In this document: positions 54,383 to 64,000 of the stretch, piece after piece | Numbering within the stretch: the stretch's first letter is position 1 | Layout of the letters: each line of letters starts with the position of its first letter | Source of the DNA: Diphasiastrum complanatum | Taxonomy: Eukaryota > Streptophyta > Lycopodiopsida > Lycopodiales > Lycopodiaceae | DNA length: 64,000 nt | NCBI GenBank assembly: GCA_029204225.1 | Contig: CM055109.1 | Coordinates: forward strand, 27,790,861 to 27,854,860 | Reading direction: 5' to 3' | Notes under the pieces: generated by a model | Database searches by the model: none | Told to the model about the DNA's origin: nothing | Seen by the model: the letters and a program-made list of their open reading frames with translations, nothing else | Program-made: the position numbers and the translations under genes

Positions 54383-54812
54383 GTAATATGCATATCCACA
54401 AACACAAATTCCAAATGGTGAACATATGTAATTAATTGTAGATGCAATATGATCACACAATATTTGCACAACCTTCACTCATAGTATTACACAAGTTTTA
54501 TTTTGAATCCTTTTGAGATATTCAAGACCGACATGCCTTTCACCAAGCGTTTTTTTAATTTTACCTTTCAAAAAGAAAGTAAATTGCAAGTGGAGAATTA
54601 CACTCTGGAAGTTGTTTTGATTGAATTTTTCATATTGTAATGAAATAATGAATTACGTTTCATGAAAGTAACATTCATGATCTATATGATGTAAAGTGGC
54701 TTTCATTAACTTGTTATTCAGCTATTTTTTATCTTGGAAACATGGGACACAATAACCACCATCAAAGAGCACAAAATTCGATCACTTTAAAAGAAACAAT
54801 TGTATGGTCTTG

Positions 54813-54816
<4 letters not shown>

Positions 54817-54888
<72 letters not shown>

Positions 54889-54890
54889 AT
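54817..54890. repeat. (TA)n followed by (GA)n microsatellite
   Basis: About 50 bases of TA and about 18 of GA. Confidence 0.95.
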
Positions 54891-55109
54891 GTGTTAGAGA
54901 AAATGCGATTCTCGTGTTTTCATTGGTCCATGTATTTTTAGGGTTTTGACCAATGTATTTCTTTGATGGACAAGTGTATTTCCTCTAATCCCATAACCAA
55001 AATGCATTTTTGATTGAAAGCATATATATATCGGCGCCGCTCAAAGCATGAAAGGCTTGAAATGAGTTAACATGACCTTCAGAATGAAAAGCTGAAAACC
55101 TAGGGTTTC

Positions 55110-55112
<3 letters not shown>

Positions 55113-55181
<69 letters not shown>
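55113..55181. repeat. (GA)n microsatellite
   Basis: Pure GA repeat of about 65 bases. Confidence 0.95.
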
Positions 55182-56930
55182 TTTGTAGAGAGATGAGAAG
55201 AGTTAAAGCAAATCAATAAACCTGATAAGTAGAGAAGATACATTAGCAAAGTTTGGGAAGAAGATTATCTAGTATGAGAAAGAGTGCATCTTGGAAGGTT
55301 TGCATTGGACTCTTGATTGGCTTCCCATGTTATGCTCTCTCATTTACCTCAATCCTCTTTTTCTCAAGTAAATTGTTGCATTCTTTTACATTTTTTATTA
55401 AACCTACCAAAAGTGGTTGTTCAAACCATCAAGGTGATTGATGATTTTGGAGAGTTTATTTTTTCCTAATTGTTTTTTCATTTTTTTGAGTTGTGCACAA
55501 AAACGTTTTGTCAAACCATTAGGCATTGGGAAATTAACTTGGAAACAAAGTTGTCGTCACAAAAATGCAAGCAAATCGTAGATAAAAATTCTAGACATTC
55601 TTTTCCGAACTCACAAAATAATCAACATTGTGTACTTTGGGAATTGTGCATTAGTTTGGGTAGTTTTTATTTCCAAGATTGCAAGAATAATGACAAGGAG
55701 ATGGAGTAGCATTTTGAACTCTAGGCTTTATACCATTCTTTAATTTTGGGCCAAAAAGAATTTGTCCAGATCATTAATTGTTGGACAATATTTTTTTCGA
55801 AGCAAGAAACTCTAAGCATAATGCGACATCATTTACTTCTTTTTCTGAGGATCAAACATACCATCAATAAACATTGGGATTTTTCCAACCCACCAAGCGA
55901 CAAATTGCATTCATAAGATCAGAAAGTGAGCTATCGCTCATACAAGGGAAATAACTCTTGAAGCCTATGTGATCATATCCTAATTAATGTCCAATACTCT
56001 TATATTCTAGCTTGGTCGCCACCTTGAATTCATAGGTGGGGGAGCTAGATGCATCACATAATATAGTTATCATATGTGTATTTAGAAGTTTAATGACCTA
56101 AATTCTACTTAGTAAATTATGCAACTTATGAGAGCTTATATGCTTTAATATAATTGCCATCAATTTTATTTGACTCGATTTGTTTAAATTAGATTAACTT
56201 TTGCTAAATTTAGATTAACCAAAAATAATTATGACCCTAACAATGTTTGTCATGAGTCTGAAATACATTCAAACTTAATATTTTGGCACCTTAAATTACT
56301 TTGAATATATTCCACTCCTAACCATGAGAGAAGGTGTAGGTGAGAAAGTTGCCTTCTATGGTAGAGAGTTTGAGGTCTTTTTGAGGCCAAGTAAAGTTGG
56401 AGGTATAAAAGATGTCCATAATGTGGCCCCAAGAGGTAATGCATTTACATGAAAGACTATGACAATAAGATGTTTCAATGGCTTCCAAAAAGTGGGCATA
56501 AATGGTTGTAATCTTAGAGAACCAAATGTGCTCGAGAAGAAAAACGACACTATCGCCTTTCCAATTGGTAAAATCCTTCATAGTGAGAATGACTCTATAA
56601 ATCGCATCGAAAGGAGGAGCAAGGCTTTAGTAGTGAGACAAAGAGAATGAGTAAAACTAAGCAAGGAAGAAGACCAAAAAGACTAGATGAAAAAGAAACA
56701 AGAGAGCAATGAAGGCCATTATAAGAGCCCATGGTTGAGGAGAAGTGAAATTAGAATGAGTATGTTTATAAAGGAGTGTGAGAAAAGAAAGGGAAGAGGG
56801 TCTAGGAGACCAAGGACACCAATTTTAGAGAGAGCACCATAGATGTTCCAATTGAGGGGAAAGGGGCTATTGTCCCACAAAAAATCTCTAAGAATTCTGG
56901 TTATTGAGAGAGCAAAAACAGTGGAGGAAG
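55182..56930. other. AT-rich intergenic DNA, no gene seen
   Basis: Only short open frames; none resembles a family I know. Confidence 0.4.
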
Positions 56931-57030
56931 TGGGTGAAGTAAGAGGAAATGAAACGCTTTAACACCATAAGACAAATTGGGTGAAGTAAGAGGAAAATGA
57001 AATGCTTTAACACAATAAGACAAATTGGGA
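56931..57030. repeat. Tandem duplication, about 48 bp x 2
   Basis: GGGTGAAGTAAGAGGAAA and AACACxATAAGACAAATTGG occur twice in succession with few differences. Confidence 0.8.
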
Positions 57031-57754
57031 AAGAAAAAGAAAAAACTTCCTATTTTCATTGATAAAAGATGGGAAAATCCATCGAAATGCATGAGGACAT
57101 ATAAAGGCCACAAGGGGGATACAAGAGAAGGTCTGACATTTTTATATTGTTTTTGATCAATGAGCCATTATAGAAGACAAAATATGGAATAGATTTTTTT
57201 TTTCAACAACTCAAATTGACTATCAAAACATTCTTTGTCTAGAATAACACATTTCTATTAAGATCTATCATATGGAACTAAAGTTATCTACACGGCTTTG
57301 AATCTTCAACGAAATGGGAAAGACAATCTAATCACTAATTTTCAGATCCTTGCTTGTTGCCATTTTCACTACATACCTGCTTGGCATGATGGCCACTTGG
57401 AACTTCTGCACCAATTTGCATTGACAAAATTAGGGATCGAACCATCATAAAAAAAGACAACTTAGTTCCTAATCAACCCTTTTATTTGAATGAGGTCATA
57501 AAAATAAATAACAACCACCATACTAGAATGACACATTTTGCAACAAACATTATTAGTGAGGGATCAAACCATATCAGTTTACGACAAGAAAAGTACGTTC
57601 TTCAAGAGCATTTAATTGCAAACAATCATTTTCCAGAATTCTAGAGAACTCTTAAGTGTACATGAATCGTATACCATTCACATCAATTTTAAATCATGTA
57701 GCTTTTTCAAAATCTTCCTGCACATGGATCAATCACAGTAAAAGTTTAGCTTTT
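57031..57754. other. AT-rich intergenic DNA, no gene seen
   Basis: No supportable feature. Confidence 0.4.
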
Positions 57755-58776
57755 TTATAGGAAGATTCTTTTTTCCACCACTGCTCTATCCCTCATTGTC
57801 TTTGCTTGGGAAGTATTTTCTCTTCTTGTTGACACTGCCTGTGATGACCCTCTTGGATTATTTAAATTGAAGGAACCTGTTTTTCTGCTTGCATTTTGGA
57901 AGTACTTATCATGTAAGGTAGAGAAGCTAGGTTTTTTAAGAAGGCATTCAATTTCTCGTATATTCTCAACATCGCCAAGGTGAGCAAGCAGCTTGGCCGT
58001 AGGGTTAAGGGAGAGCTCAATGGCAGCATCAATCATGTATTGTTTGATGTACAAAAAGGTAAGGTGAGATTTGACAACATCTCTAGCAGGCTTATGAAGC
58101 CAAAGAAGGAAGGCATTGAGTTGGTTCTGTAGCGATGCACCGGGGAAGAATTTGGCAATTTTGTTCATCATATACTAGATAGTGTGATCAAACCAAATGA
58201 TAAAAGAATTGTTTTGTCACCACATCTGCACTTAAAGAAGGGTCTTTTCCAGTTCCAAATTCTGGCTTGATGTAGGTTCATTCTATTGAAGCCGGTCTCA
58301 AAGTGGCCTCTAGTTCTAGCCCATGTTTGCTCAGAAGGACATCTTGTAGGTTCAAATTTGCTCATCTTGATGACAATATCAAATGCAATAGGTGTATCAA
58401 AGGAGGGATTCTTATGCAAAGCAGCAAGCTTGCAGGACTGAAATTCAGCTTCAGTAAGATGCGTAAGAGTAATCCAAAGTTCAACAAAAATGGGTGCCGA
58501 AAAATTAACAAAAGGAAGGCTCCAGAGTTTGTAGGCAGACTTGGCAGATTTGAATTCAATTGTACGATTAGGTACCAGGGATATTTGGAAGCTTTTGGAT
58601 TGGCTGAACTCAAAGGCAGACTGGTGGCCTATTTCACAAATTTTTTGAGAGAAAGATTCCAACTGAGACACACTATCATCATCAAAGTCTTCGGTAAAGA
58701 TCAAAGGATGAGGTGAAGTAGGAGGTTTACTAAGGGTAGGAGTATCAATAGAAATGTCACCATTTTCTTTTTCCAA
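57755..58776 (-). pseudogene. Two adjoining unidentified ORFs, probably one broken gene
   Basis: Minus-strand ATG at 58776 opens 202 codons (MEKENGDISIDTPTLSKPP; later RTIEFKSAKSAYKLWSLPF and RCPSEQTWARTRGHFETGF), stopping at 58168. A second frame, 58171-57755, gives 138 codons (NKIAKFFPGASLQNQLNAF, LLAHLGDVENIREIECLLK) ending Lys/Arg-rich. The two frames touch, so a single frameshifted gene is possible. I do not recognise either product. No membrane segment or signal peptide stands out. The acidic Ser-rich start followed by a globular part and a basic end is compatible with a nucleic-acid-binding structural protein of a retroelement or virus-like insert, but nothing proves that. Confidence 0.35.
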
Positions 58777-60117
58777 ACAGACAAAAATCTTCCGAATATG
58801 TAAATTGTAGAAACTTTCTTCAACAACAATACACGTTAAAAACAGTTAAACTTTTGAACTATGCAAGTTTCGCATTTCGAGAAAAATGTGAAAAAGCCGA
58901 AATTGTTAAAAACATAGTGTATTTCTGCAGACTGTTGAAAAAGTAATGTATTTCTACAGACTTGTTCTAAATGCAAGTTTTGTGGAAGTCCTTGAAGATG
59001 GCCAAGTCTTCAATGACTTCAAGTTATTAAACTTGACATCTGAACTTTGAAATTATGACAGGATTGGTTACCCTTTGCTGGAGATTAGCCGGAAGCCCGT
59101 TGTAAACGTTCTTCAAATAAATTGGTTATCTAAAATTGTGATTCTTGTAGGTATCAAATGAGTAGACGTAGAACCAAAGTTGGTTTCACCTGACCCTAGA
59201 TCAATGATCAATAAACATGTAGGAAGAATCATGAAATAGAGATTAGTCATTCACCAAGTAGACAACTGTGGGCTTAATTTCCAACAGTTTTTAGATTGAT
59301 GAGTGGCCTACTCCTGACAATATTGTTTCTGAATCCTTCAGATGCAAGCTGCTTATTGGTGTTAGAAATACTATAAAAATAAGTACGGGCTCGAAAATTG
59401 TTCACCTAAGTTGGTTTATCTTATTGCATATATTTGTTGATTTTTTCTCAAGTGATAGTGTTCGAAGGACTCCAACTTTATTTGTTTGCAAGGATTTATC
59501 AGATGAGACTTTGTTAGATCTCATGGATCAAGGCTGGGATAGTAAAACAAATAATGACATAGAATGCATCATTAAAAAGTTGTCAATGATCTTCCATTAT
59601 CATATCGAAAAACAAATGCTCAATCTCACATTTAGGTATTAGAGATACAAGAAAATTGAAGGTACATGGCTACCACTGGATCAAGACTTTGAACTAAATG
59701 GTCACACAAACTGAATGGAGAATGAAAAATGACATAATTTACAATTGCACATTCACTAATATTTGTCATGTCACAGATGCGAAAAAGACAAGAGCTGATA
59801 ACGTTCTGCAAAGCAATCACCATTGTGGAAGAACAATAGCTTCAAATAAAGTTTAGTAAAAATCTGTGTATAAACTCTTTCATTCAATAAATGAAAGCCC
59901 AAGTTGGGCATCAGTACATGTATTTTGTGCTCCCAAATTCATAAAATGGAGCAGGATTTGATATACCAATGTATATTTTCCTATCAATTCTGTACATGTG
60001 CAATCTATATTTGTTCTGTGCTATCTATATTTTTCTAATCTTGATTTAGTATAATAACATCATCCTTAGCACCATTATAAAAAATGGGAGGATGAAGCCT
60101 TGCCCTTGCCAGTATGC
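58777..60117. other. AT-rich intergenic DNA, no gene seen
   Basis: Contains a short imperfect repeat (GTGTATTTCTGCAGACT and ATGTATTTCTACAGACT near 58917 and 58950). No supportable gene. Confidence 0.4.
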
Positions 60118-61786
60118 TTAGATTTCTTGTCTAAATCTGTACACCTGGCTTGATGTGTATTCAGGAAGTATAAACTGCAAGATAGAATATTCATGTATTA
60201 GTAACGGTTAAAAAAATTAACAGAATAGAAAAACTAATCACGATTCCAAAACCAAGAATAAATAGAATAAATTACCTTTGAAATATCAACATCCTGCTGA
60301 AGGATGAACCACTCAAAAAGTAACTTTGCATTATATAAAGTGTATCACCCACAACTGGAAGAATCATTTTCCCAGAGTGACTGCAAAAAAAGTCAGCACA
60401 CAAGACATCAATTAAGAGACAATGAATTAGAATGAAACAAATACATTAGAATATTGATTTTAAAATGTTGTAAAGAAAGACAGAATTTACCTCCAAATTG
60501 ACGATCTGCCATTCAATTGAATGGCCAACATCTGTTAGAATATATTCACATAAATATGGCAAGACTAAATCTACATCCTTATGCGTATTGCGAGTCGAGT
60601 TCATAAGTTTACACAAAATACTTTAACAATATTATCAACAGATCTCTTAATAGAGATCAGGTTTAAACTCCAATGCTCACTACAAAATAAGATAGAGAGT
60701 CTATTAGCTGCAATCCTGAGAACTATTTCCATTGATAATGCCAATGATAAAGCTTTAAACAACAAGAAGCATTTAACTTATCTTACTTGGTATAATAAGG
60801 CATGAGAAGGTATTTTGTTGCTGGTGTGAATCCACTAGTAAGACATTGTGAGAAAGTGTTGTTATTCTCCTTGATGGCCTAAAGCAAAAAGTTACTGAAC
60901 ACCAACAATTCATTGTATGAATCCCTTGCAATGTCATATTGTAAGAGTGTAACCCCAGACTCTATCACATGATCACTGATAGAAGCCCATATATTTTTGA
61001 GATCCAAACAATCAATAACTCTATAATTTATACTGAAATCAAGTTCCTCTAATCTAAAACAAAATGGAACTCCAATTCTATCTATAGCATCAGATATGTC
61101 ACTCTCAAATTTAAGATAATTATCTGAATATATGTATGTATGAACATTTGAACGAGGAGGAGGAGCAGTATCTATAAGAATAACATGATTATCCAAAATG
61201 GATGTAGCTACGTTTACGATCGTATCTAGTGCAACAGTATCTACATTATCAATGGAGTTAGGTTGAGTAGAATCTGTAATAATGGCCCTCCTAACTTTCT
61301 TTGGGGCTCTCTTGGGGGCTGGCTGCTTCCTAGGCCACTTGGTAGGGAGGTTAGTCCTATCTAATGGATCAAGTCTGGGAGCAACCGGCTGAGACATGTG
61401 TAATTTTGAATATCTATCTTGCATCCTATACAGTAGTTGAAAATCTTTAGGCATAATGGTTACTCTCTTAGCATGTATAGCGAGCAAAAATGAATCTTCA
61501 AAAACAGGCTCATATAGTCCTCAGCAACCTCCTGAAGGCACTGAAGAGCCGAGGGTGTGAATCTGACAATACTACCGAGATCCTCCCTAATAATGTGGTG
61601 GACAACATGGTAGAATGGAGCTCTTTGAATCAGCGGATTGATTGATCTCTGATACTTACGAATATTAGAGAGCCACCTGTTGTGGTTGCGCCTTCTAGTT
61701 CGAATCAGAAGATTAACGACAACGACAGGGGCTGAGGAAGCATCGACAGAGAAGAATTTCCTCTTTGTCTGCTTTCTCCTCTCCAT
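60118..61786 (-). pseudogene. Histone H3-like domain fused to a Ulp1-type (C48) cysteine peptidase, five exons, damaged
   Basis: Proposed exons, minus strand: 61786-60787, 60679-60615, 60531-60491, 60380-60276, 60174-60118 (TAA end); acceptors are TTTGTAG, CTAACAG, TTTTGCAG, CTTGCAG, and phases agree. Start MERRKQTKRK aligns with the H3 tail MARTKQTARK (K4 and K9 positions kept). The histone fold follows: SNIRKYQRSINPLIQRAPF, VRFTPSALQCLQEVAEDYM, LAIHAKRVTIMPKDFQL, with loop 1 of canonical H3 length. Next a basic linker (KWPRKQPAPKRAPKKVRR), then a C48-like region: LKNIWASISDHVIESGVTLL, LLMPYYTNEHWSLNLISI (His), LWENDSSSCG (Cys), end ILPEYTSSQVYRFRQEI. Damage: a frameshift in a T5 run at about 61491, TAG at 60881-60879, TGA at 60347-60345. 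The expected Asp is not clear. Exon 2's donor (GTGTAA) is inferred from phase. H3 identity is firm; peptidase identity is moderate. Confidence 0.75.
61460..61786 (-). CDS. Histone H3-like domain, first frame (up to the frameshift)
   Basis: 108 codons from ATG 61786 (context CCTCTATGGAG). Divergent tail of about 35 residues, alpha-N helix, alpha-1, loop 1 and most of alpha-2. Ser10 of H3 is Phe, and the Lys14-Lys36 stretch is replaced by hydrophobic VVVVNLLI and an RTRRR patch. The second half of the histone fold is in the next frame (61487 onward). Confidence 0.85.
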   Translation of the reverse strand: MERRKQTKRKFFSVDASSAPVVVVNLLIRTRRRNHNRWLSNIRKYQRSINPLIQRAPFYHVVHHIIREDLGSIVRFTPSALQCLQEVAEDYMSLFLKIHFCSLYMLRE

Positions 61787-62650
61787 AGAGGTATTCTGAG
61801 GGATATTGCACTTGTGCGTGATAAGCCAGATAGGAAGGGGAGGGGTGCAAAGCGTTTGCAGAGAAGTAATATGTACAAAAATTCTGTAAGGGTATATTGA
61901 ACATGTGCGAGGGAAATATAAGTGAAATCAGTGAATATAGAAGAGGGGTGCCCAAGTGCAATATGTGGAGACTGTATGCGGGGATATCGGACCTCTGCGA
62001 ATGGAAGGTAGTAGGTAGAATAGCGAATAAGCAAGTGGCGCACAAGTGCTATATGCGGAGGAAAAAAAAGGTGAAAAAAATGCCTCGTAGTTTGGAAGTT
62101 TTATATCGTGGTTTGCACATGCAAAAGAACGTCTTGTCACACATGCAAACTGTCAACTCGTTTGGAAGTGAGACATGGCACCAATCCAACCAATGACCTA
62201 GTGACAAATGTCACGTTGTCAGTTTCACACGTGTGTGAACGTACGCACGAATGGGAAAGCAACACGTGTCTCCAATCCAAGCAATGACCACGTGACACGT
62301 GTCTTGATGTCATTTCACATGTGTCCAGCTGTCACCTCACACGTGCGTAAACGTATGAACAAATCGTGAGCCAACACATGTCCTTGATAGTTGACAACAT
62401 GTGTGAAAAATTTTCCTATAAAACGCATGCAACTCGATTAATTTTTTGTTTTTTTTTTCTCAAATTTCGCGGCATATCGCTCTTGTGCACACGCTTTGTG
62501 TTGTCTGTTGTTACTTGATCTTTACTTGCGCACAAGTGCGATATCCCATTGCTATCTGTCATACATATCCTTCTTGTGTGCGTTCTTTACAATTTCTTTT
62601 TTTCGGATTGCTTCCCTCATGCACGGGAGCGCGATATCTGCCCTAGTACC
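61787..62650. promoter_or_regulatory. Bidirectional promoter between the H3-peptidase gene and the plus-strand gene
   Basis: Minus-direction TATAAAA at 62105-62099 and plus-direction TATAAAA at 62417-62423 face outward, 311 bp apart. Between them lie two imperfect tandem units (62180-62270 and 62271-62393, each with CCAATCCAA.CAATGACC near its start). Five CACGTG boxes lie at 62228, 62263, 62289, 62296 and 62340. The flanks (presumed 5' UTRs) hold eight copies of a 20-base motif. ATG codons are at 61786 (minus) and 62651 (plus). Confidence 0.7.
61801..62643. repeat. Eight dispersed copies of a GCACAAGTGCGATATCCC-like motif, both orientations
   Basis: Plus: 61950 (CCCAAGTGCAATATGTGG), 62039 (GCACAAGTGCTATATGCGG, one base in), 62528 (GCGCACAAGTGCGATATCCC), 62621 (GCACGGGAGCGCGATATCTG). 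Minus copies as seen on plus: 61801 (GGATATTGCACTTGTGCGTG), 61891 (GGTATATTGAACATGTGCGA), 61981 (GGGATATCGGACCTCTGCGA), 62471 (GGCATATCGCTCTTGTGCAC). The outermost copies sit directly before each start codon. Confidence 0.7.
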
Positions 62651-64000
62651 ATGGCCTCGTCCTCAGGATCTACCTGTGATTCAAGCCTAAGTGCACTTTT
62701 TACTGAATTTGGAATAATTGACAACCTAGACTACTTCCACAACCTATTTCGCCCATATTTATATGATTTCAAGACTGCATAAAACAATTCAGAAGTATTT
62801 TATAACCATCATGTTAGATTCATGGATATACTCAGTATACCTGTTATCTTCATAAGTTCAATCTCCTTCATGCATTATGCTGATCTTGTCTATTTCTTCC
62901 CACAGTTCAGACAGAGACTAGATAGAATGTTCACTAAATTGTTTTATCTGTTTAAAAGCACTTAAAAATATATCGATTTGTTGAATACCATACTAGTTTC
63001 GTACTTTTTCTATTAGTTCAGATCCCGGACAATGAGGAAGGTGTTCCTTTTGATCGTCATATTGCATCATCCTCAATTCAATCATCTTTTCAGGATATTA
63101 GTCACTTCTTTATCGACACCCCTAATAAGGATAATGATTTTCTTTATGTAAATACTGATGTGCTTCGGGATTCTTTCATTGGCCAGAATATTAATGTTGA
63201 TGAATCAATCTCTATAGATGAATCTAAATGTCTTTTTTATTTGCCAGTGTATTATATAAATGATGATGTATATATTGCTATAGCTGATTTGTGTCAATTT
63301 TTTGACTATTGTGAGGATGAGGTGCTATGTTTATTATCTTGCACAATTTTTGAATTCTCCGACTTTGTAGATTTTGAAATAGATGACTTTGTGGTTGGAA
63401 TTAATTATCATGATGAGGATGGACTTATGAAGAATGCTTGACGAGAGCTTTATCAAATTTTGTTGAGCATGGACGAAGCATACCATCTGATGAAGAATTC
63501 ACGACATTTCAATCCCAGATGGGCTTCCCTCGTCCATCATCAATGCATTTCACAAATGATGATTCTTCACTAGATGGTCATAATATTGATCATCCGGATC
63601 TAGTTGCTGTTGATGATGATGAATGTGTAAGTGTTTTAACTTCCTTGCATGAGAATGTTGTTAATTGTTGAATGTTTTTTTAAAATTTATTTTTTATTGC
63701 AGGATGCTCTCATAATTGACAACTTTGCTGCGAGACGAAGTGGTTACAAACAACATGCTTCCTTGTTCTAGAGGGATAGTGGACTTGGCCACTATCTTAG
63801 GATTTTCTGAAGAATGAGATCTGTATTGCTCATTCGAAACTGAGCCAGTTTGGGAGACTCTGATAATGGCAGTTAAAGTTGTATCTTTTTATTTAGGAGG
63901 ACATAAATTTGTTAAGACGAATAAGATCATTTTCGTCAAAAGATCTTATGTTTTGAACATTCTAGGTTTTACTGATGGGAATGTTCCTTTAAGGAGCTCC
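62651..64000 (+). pseudogene. Unidentified acidic protein gene, divergent partner of the H3-peptidase gene (runs off the window)
   Basis: ATG at 62651 in good context (ACCATGGC) gives MASSSGSTCDSSLSALF and FHNLFRPYLYDFKTA, then TAA at 62780. The same frame then stays open for about 60 more codons (VRFMDILSIPVIFISS, LVYFFPQFRQRLDRMF), suggesting a nonsense change. After an acceptor CTATTAG at about 63011 a second exon encodes an acidic domain (DESISIDESKCLFYLPVYY, NDDVYIAIADLCQFFDYCE, EFSDFVDFEIDDFVVG) up to TGA at 63439. Further open pieces follow in other frames (63440-63630, and after TTATTGCAG at 63702), with a TGA near 63808. No family is recognised. Exon borders are tentative. Confidence 0.4.

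Noticed and set aside
60276-60545. Alternative frame MLAIQLNGRSSIWSHSGKM and onward as the gene end
   Set aside because: It is open, but its phase does not agree with the preceding exons and it lacks the SCG motif; the chosen frame gives ENDSSSCG and a sensible C-terminus at the cost of one TGA.
61460-61786. Centromeric H3 (CENH3)
   Set aside because: CENH3 has a longer loop 1; here loop 1 has the canonical H3 length and the core reads IHAKRVTIMPKDFQL, as in ordinary H3.
60118-64000. Stop-codon reassignment or readthrough to explain in-frame stops
   Set aside because: TAA, TAG and TGA all occur, and the neighbouring HISN4 ends normally; nonsense mutations are simpler.
1-64000. CRISPR arrays, prophage or bacterial contamination
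   Set aside because: Repeats are microsatellites and retroelement tails; coding regions have plant-style introns throughout.

Overview
This is nuclear DNA of a seed plant, probably one with a large, repeat-rich genome; I do not attempt a species call. The evidence is a histidine-biosynthesis gene of plant architecture (a fused glutaminase-cyclase, HISN4 type) with GT-AG introns, Ty1/copia and Ty3/gypsy LTR retrotransposons with initiator-tRNA-Met primer sites, plant L1-type LINEs, hAT remnants and long (TC)n and (TA)n microsatellites. No bacterial operons, rRNA, tRNA or CRISPR arrays were seen. || Layout. Positions 1-5250 hold transposon debris: a BED-finger (hAT-like) fragment, a minus-strand Ty3/gypsy fragment of integrase/RNase H type, and three LINE pieces. 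Positions 7052-53531 hold the 3' two thirds of HISN4: ten exons encode almost all of the HisF cyclase domain. The glutaminase domain and the first HisF strand must lie before the window start. Two introns, of 23.4 kb (10619-34059) and 17.7 kb (34298-51992), are packed with nested and broken elements: hAT, gypsy G1, LINE-E, LINE-F, copia-1, copia-2 and gypsy G5 in the first; copia-3, gypsy G2, chromoviruses G3 and G4, and LINE-G in the second. The exons keep reading frame and consensus splice sites, so the gene looks functional despite the load. || Positions 53532-60117 are mostly AT-rich intergenic DNA with microsatellites and one unidentified decayed ORF pair. || The most unusual part is 60118-64000. 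On the minus strand, a five-exon gene (60118-61786) encodes a recognisable histone H3 (tail start MERRKQTKRK; core LAIHAKRVTIMPKDFQL), a basic linker, and what reads as a Ulp1-type (C48) cysteine peptidase with EHW and SCG motifs. I know of no such fusion. It is head-to-head with an unidentified acidic ORF set on the plus strand (62651 to the window end). The shared 864-bp region has two oppositely directed TATA boxes 311 bp apart, five CACGTG boxes between them, and eight copies, in both orientations, of a motif close to GCACAAGTGCGATATCCC. Both genes carry in-frame stops or a frameshift, so this copy is probably decayed, perhaps part of an undescribed mobile element. || A second finding worth checking: the LINE family here ends in a conserved two-part stem-loop whose inner stem changes by compensating substitutions between copies, followed by AATAAAGC and, in the best copies, a (TC)n tail rather than poly(A).
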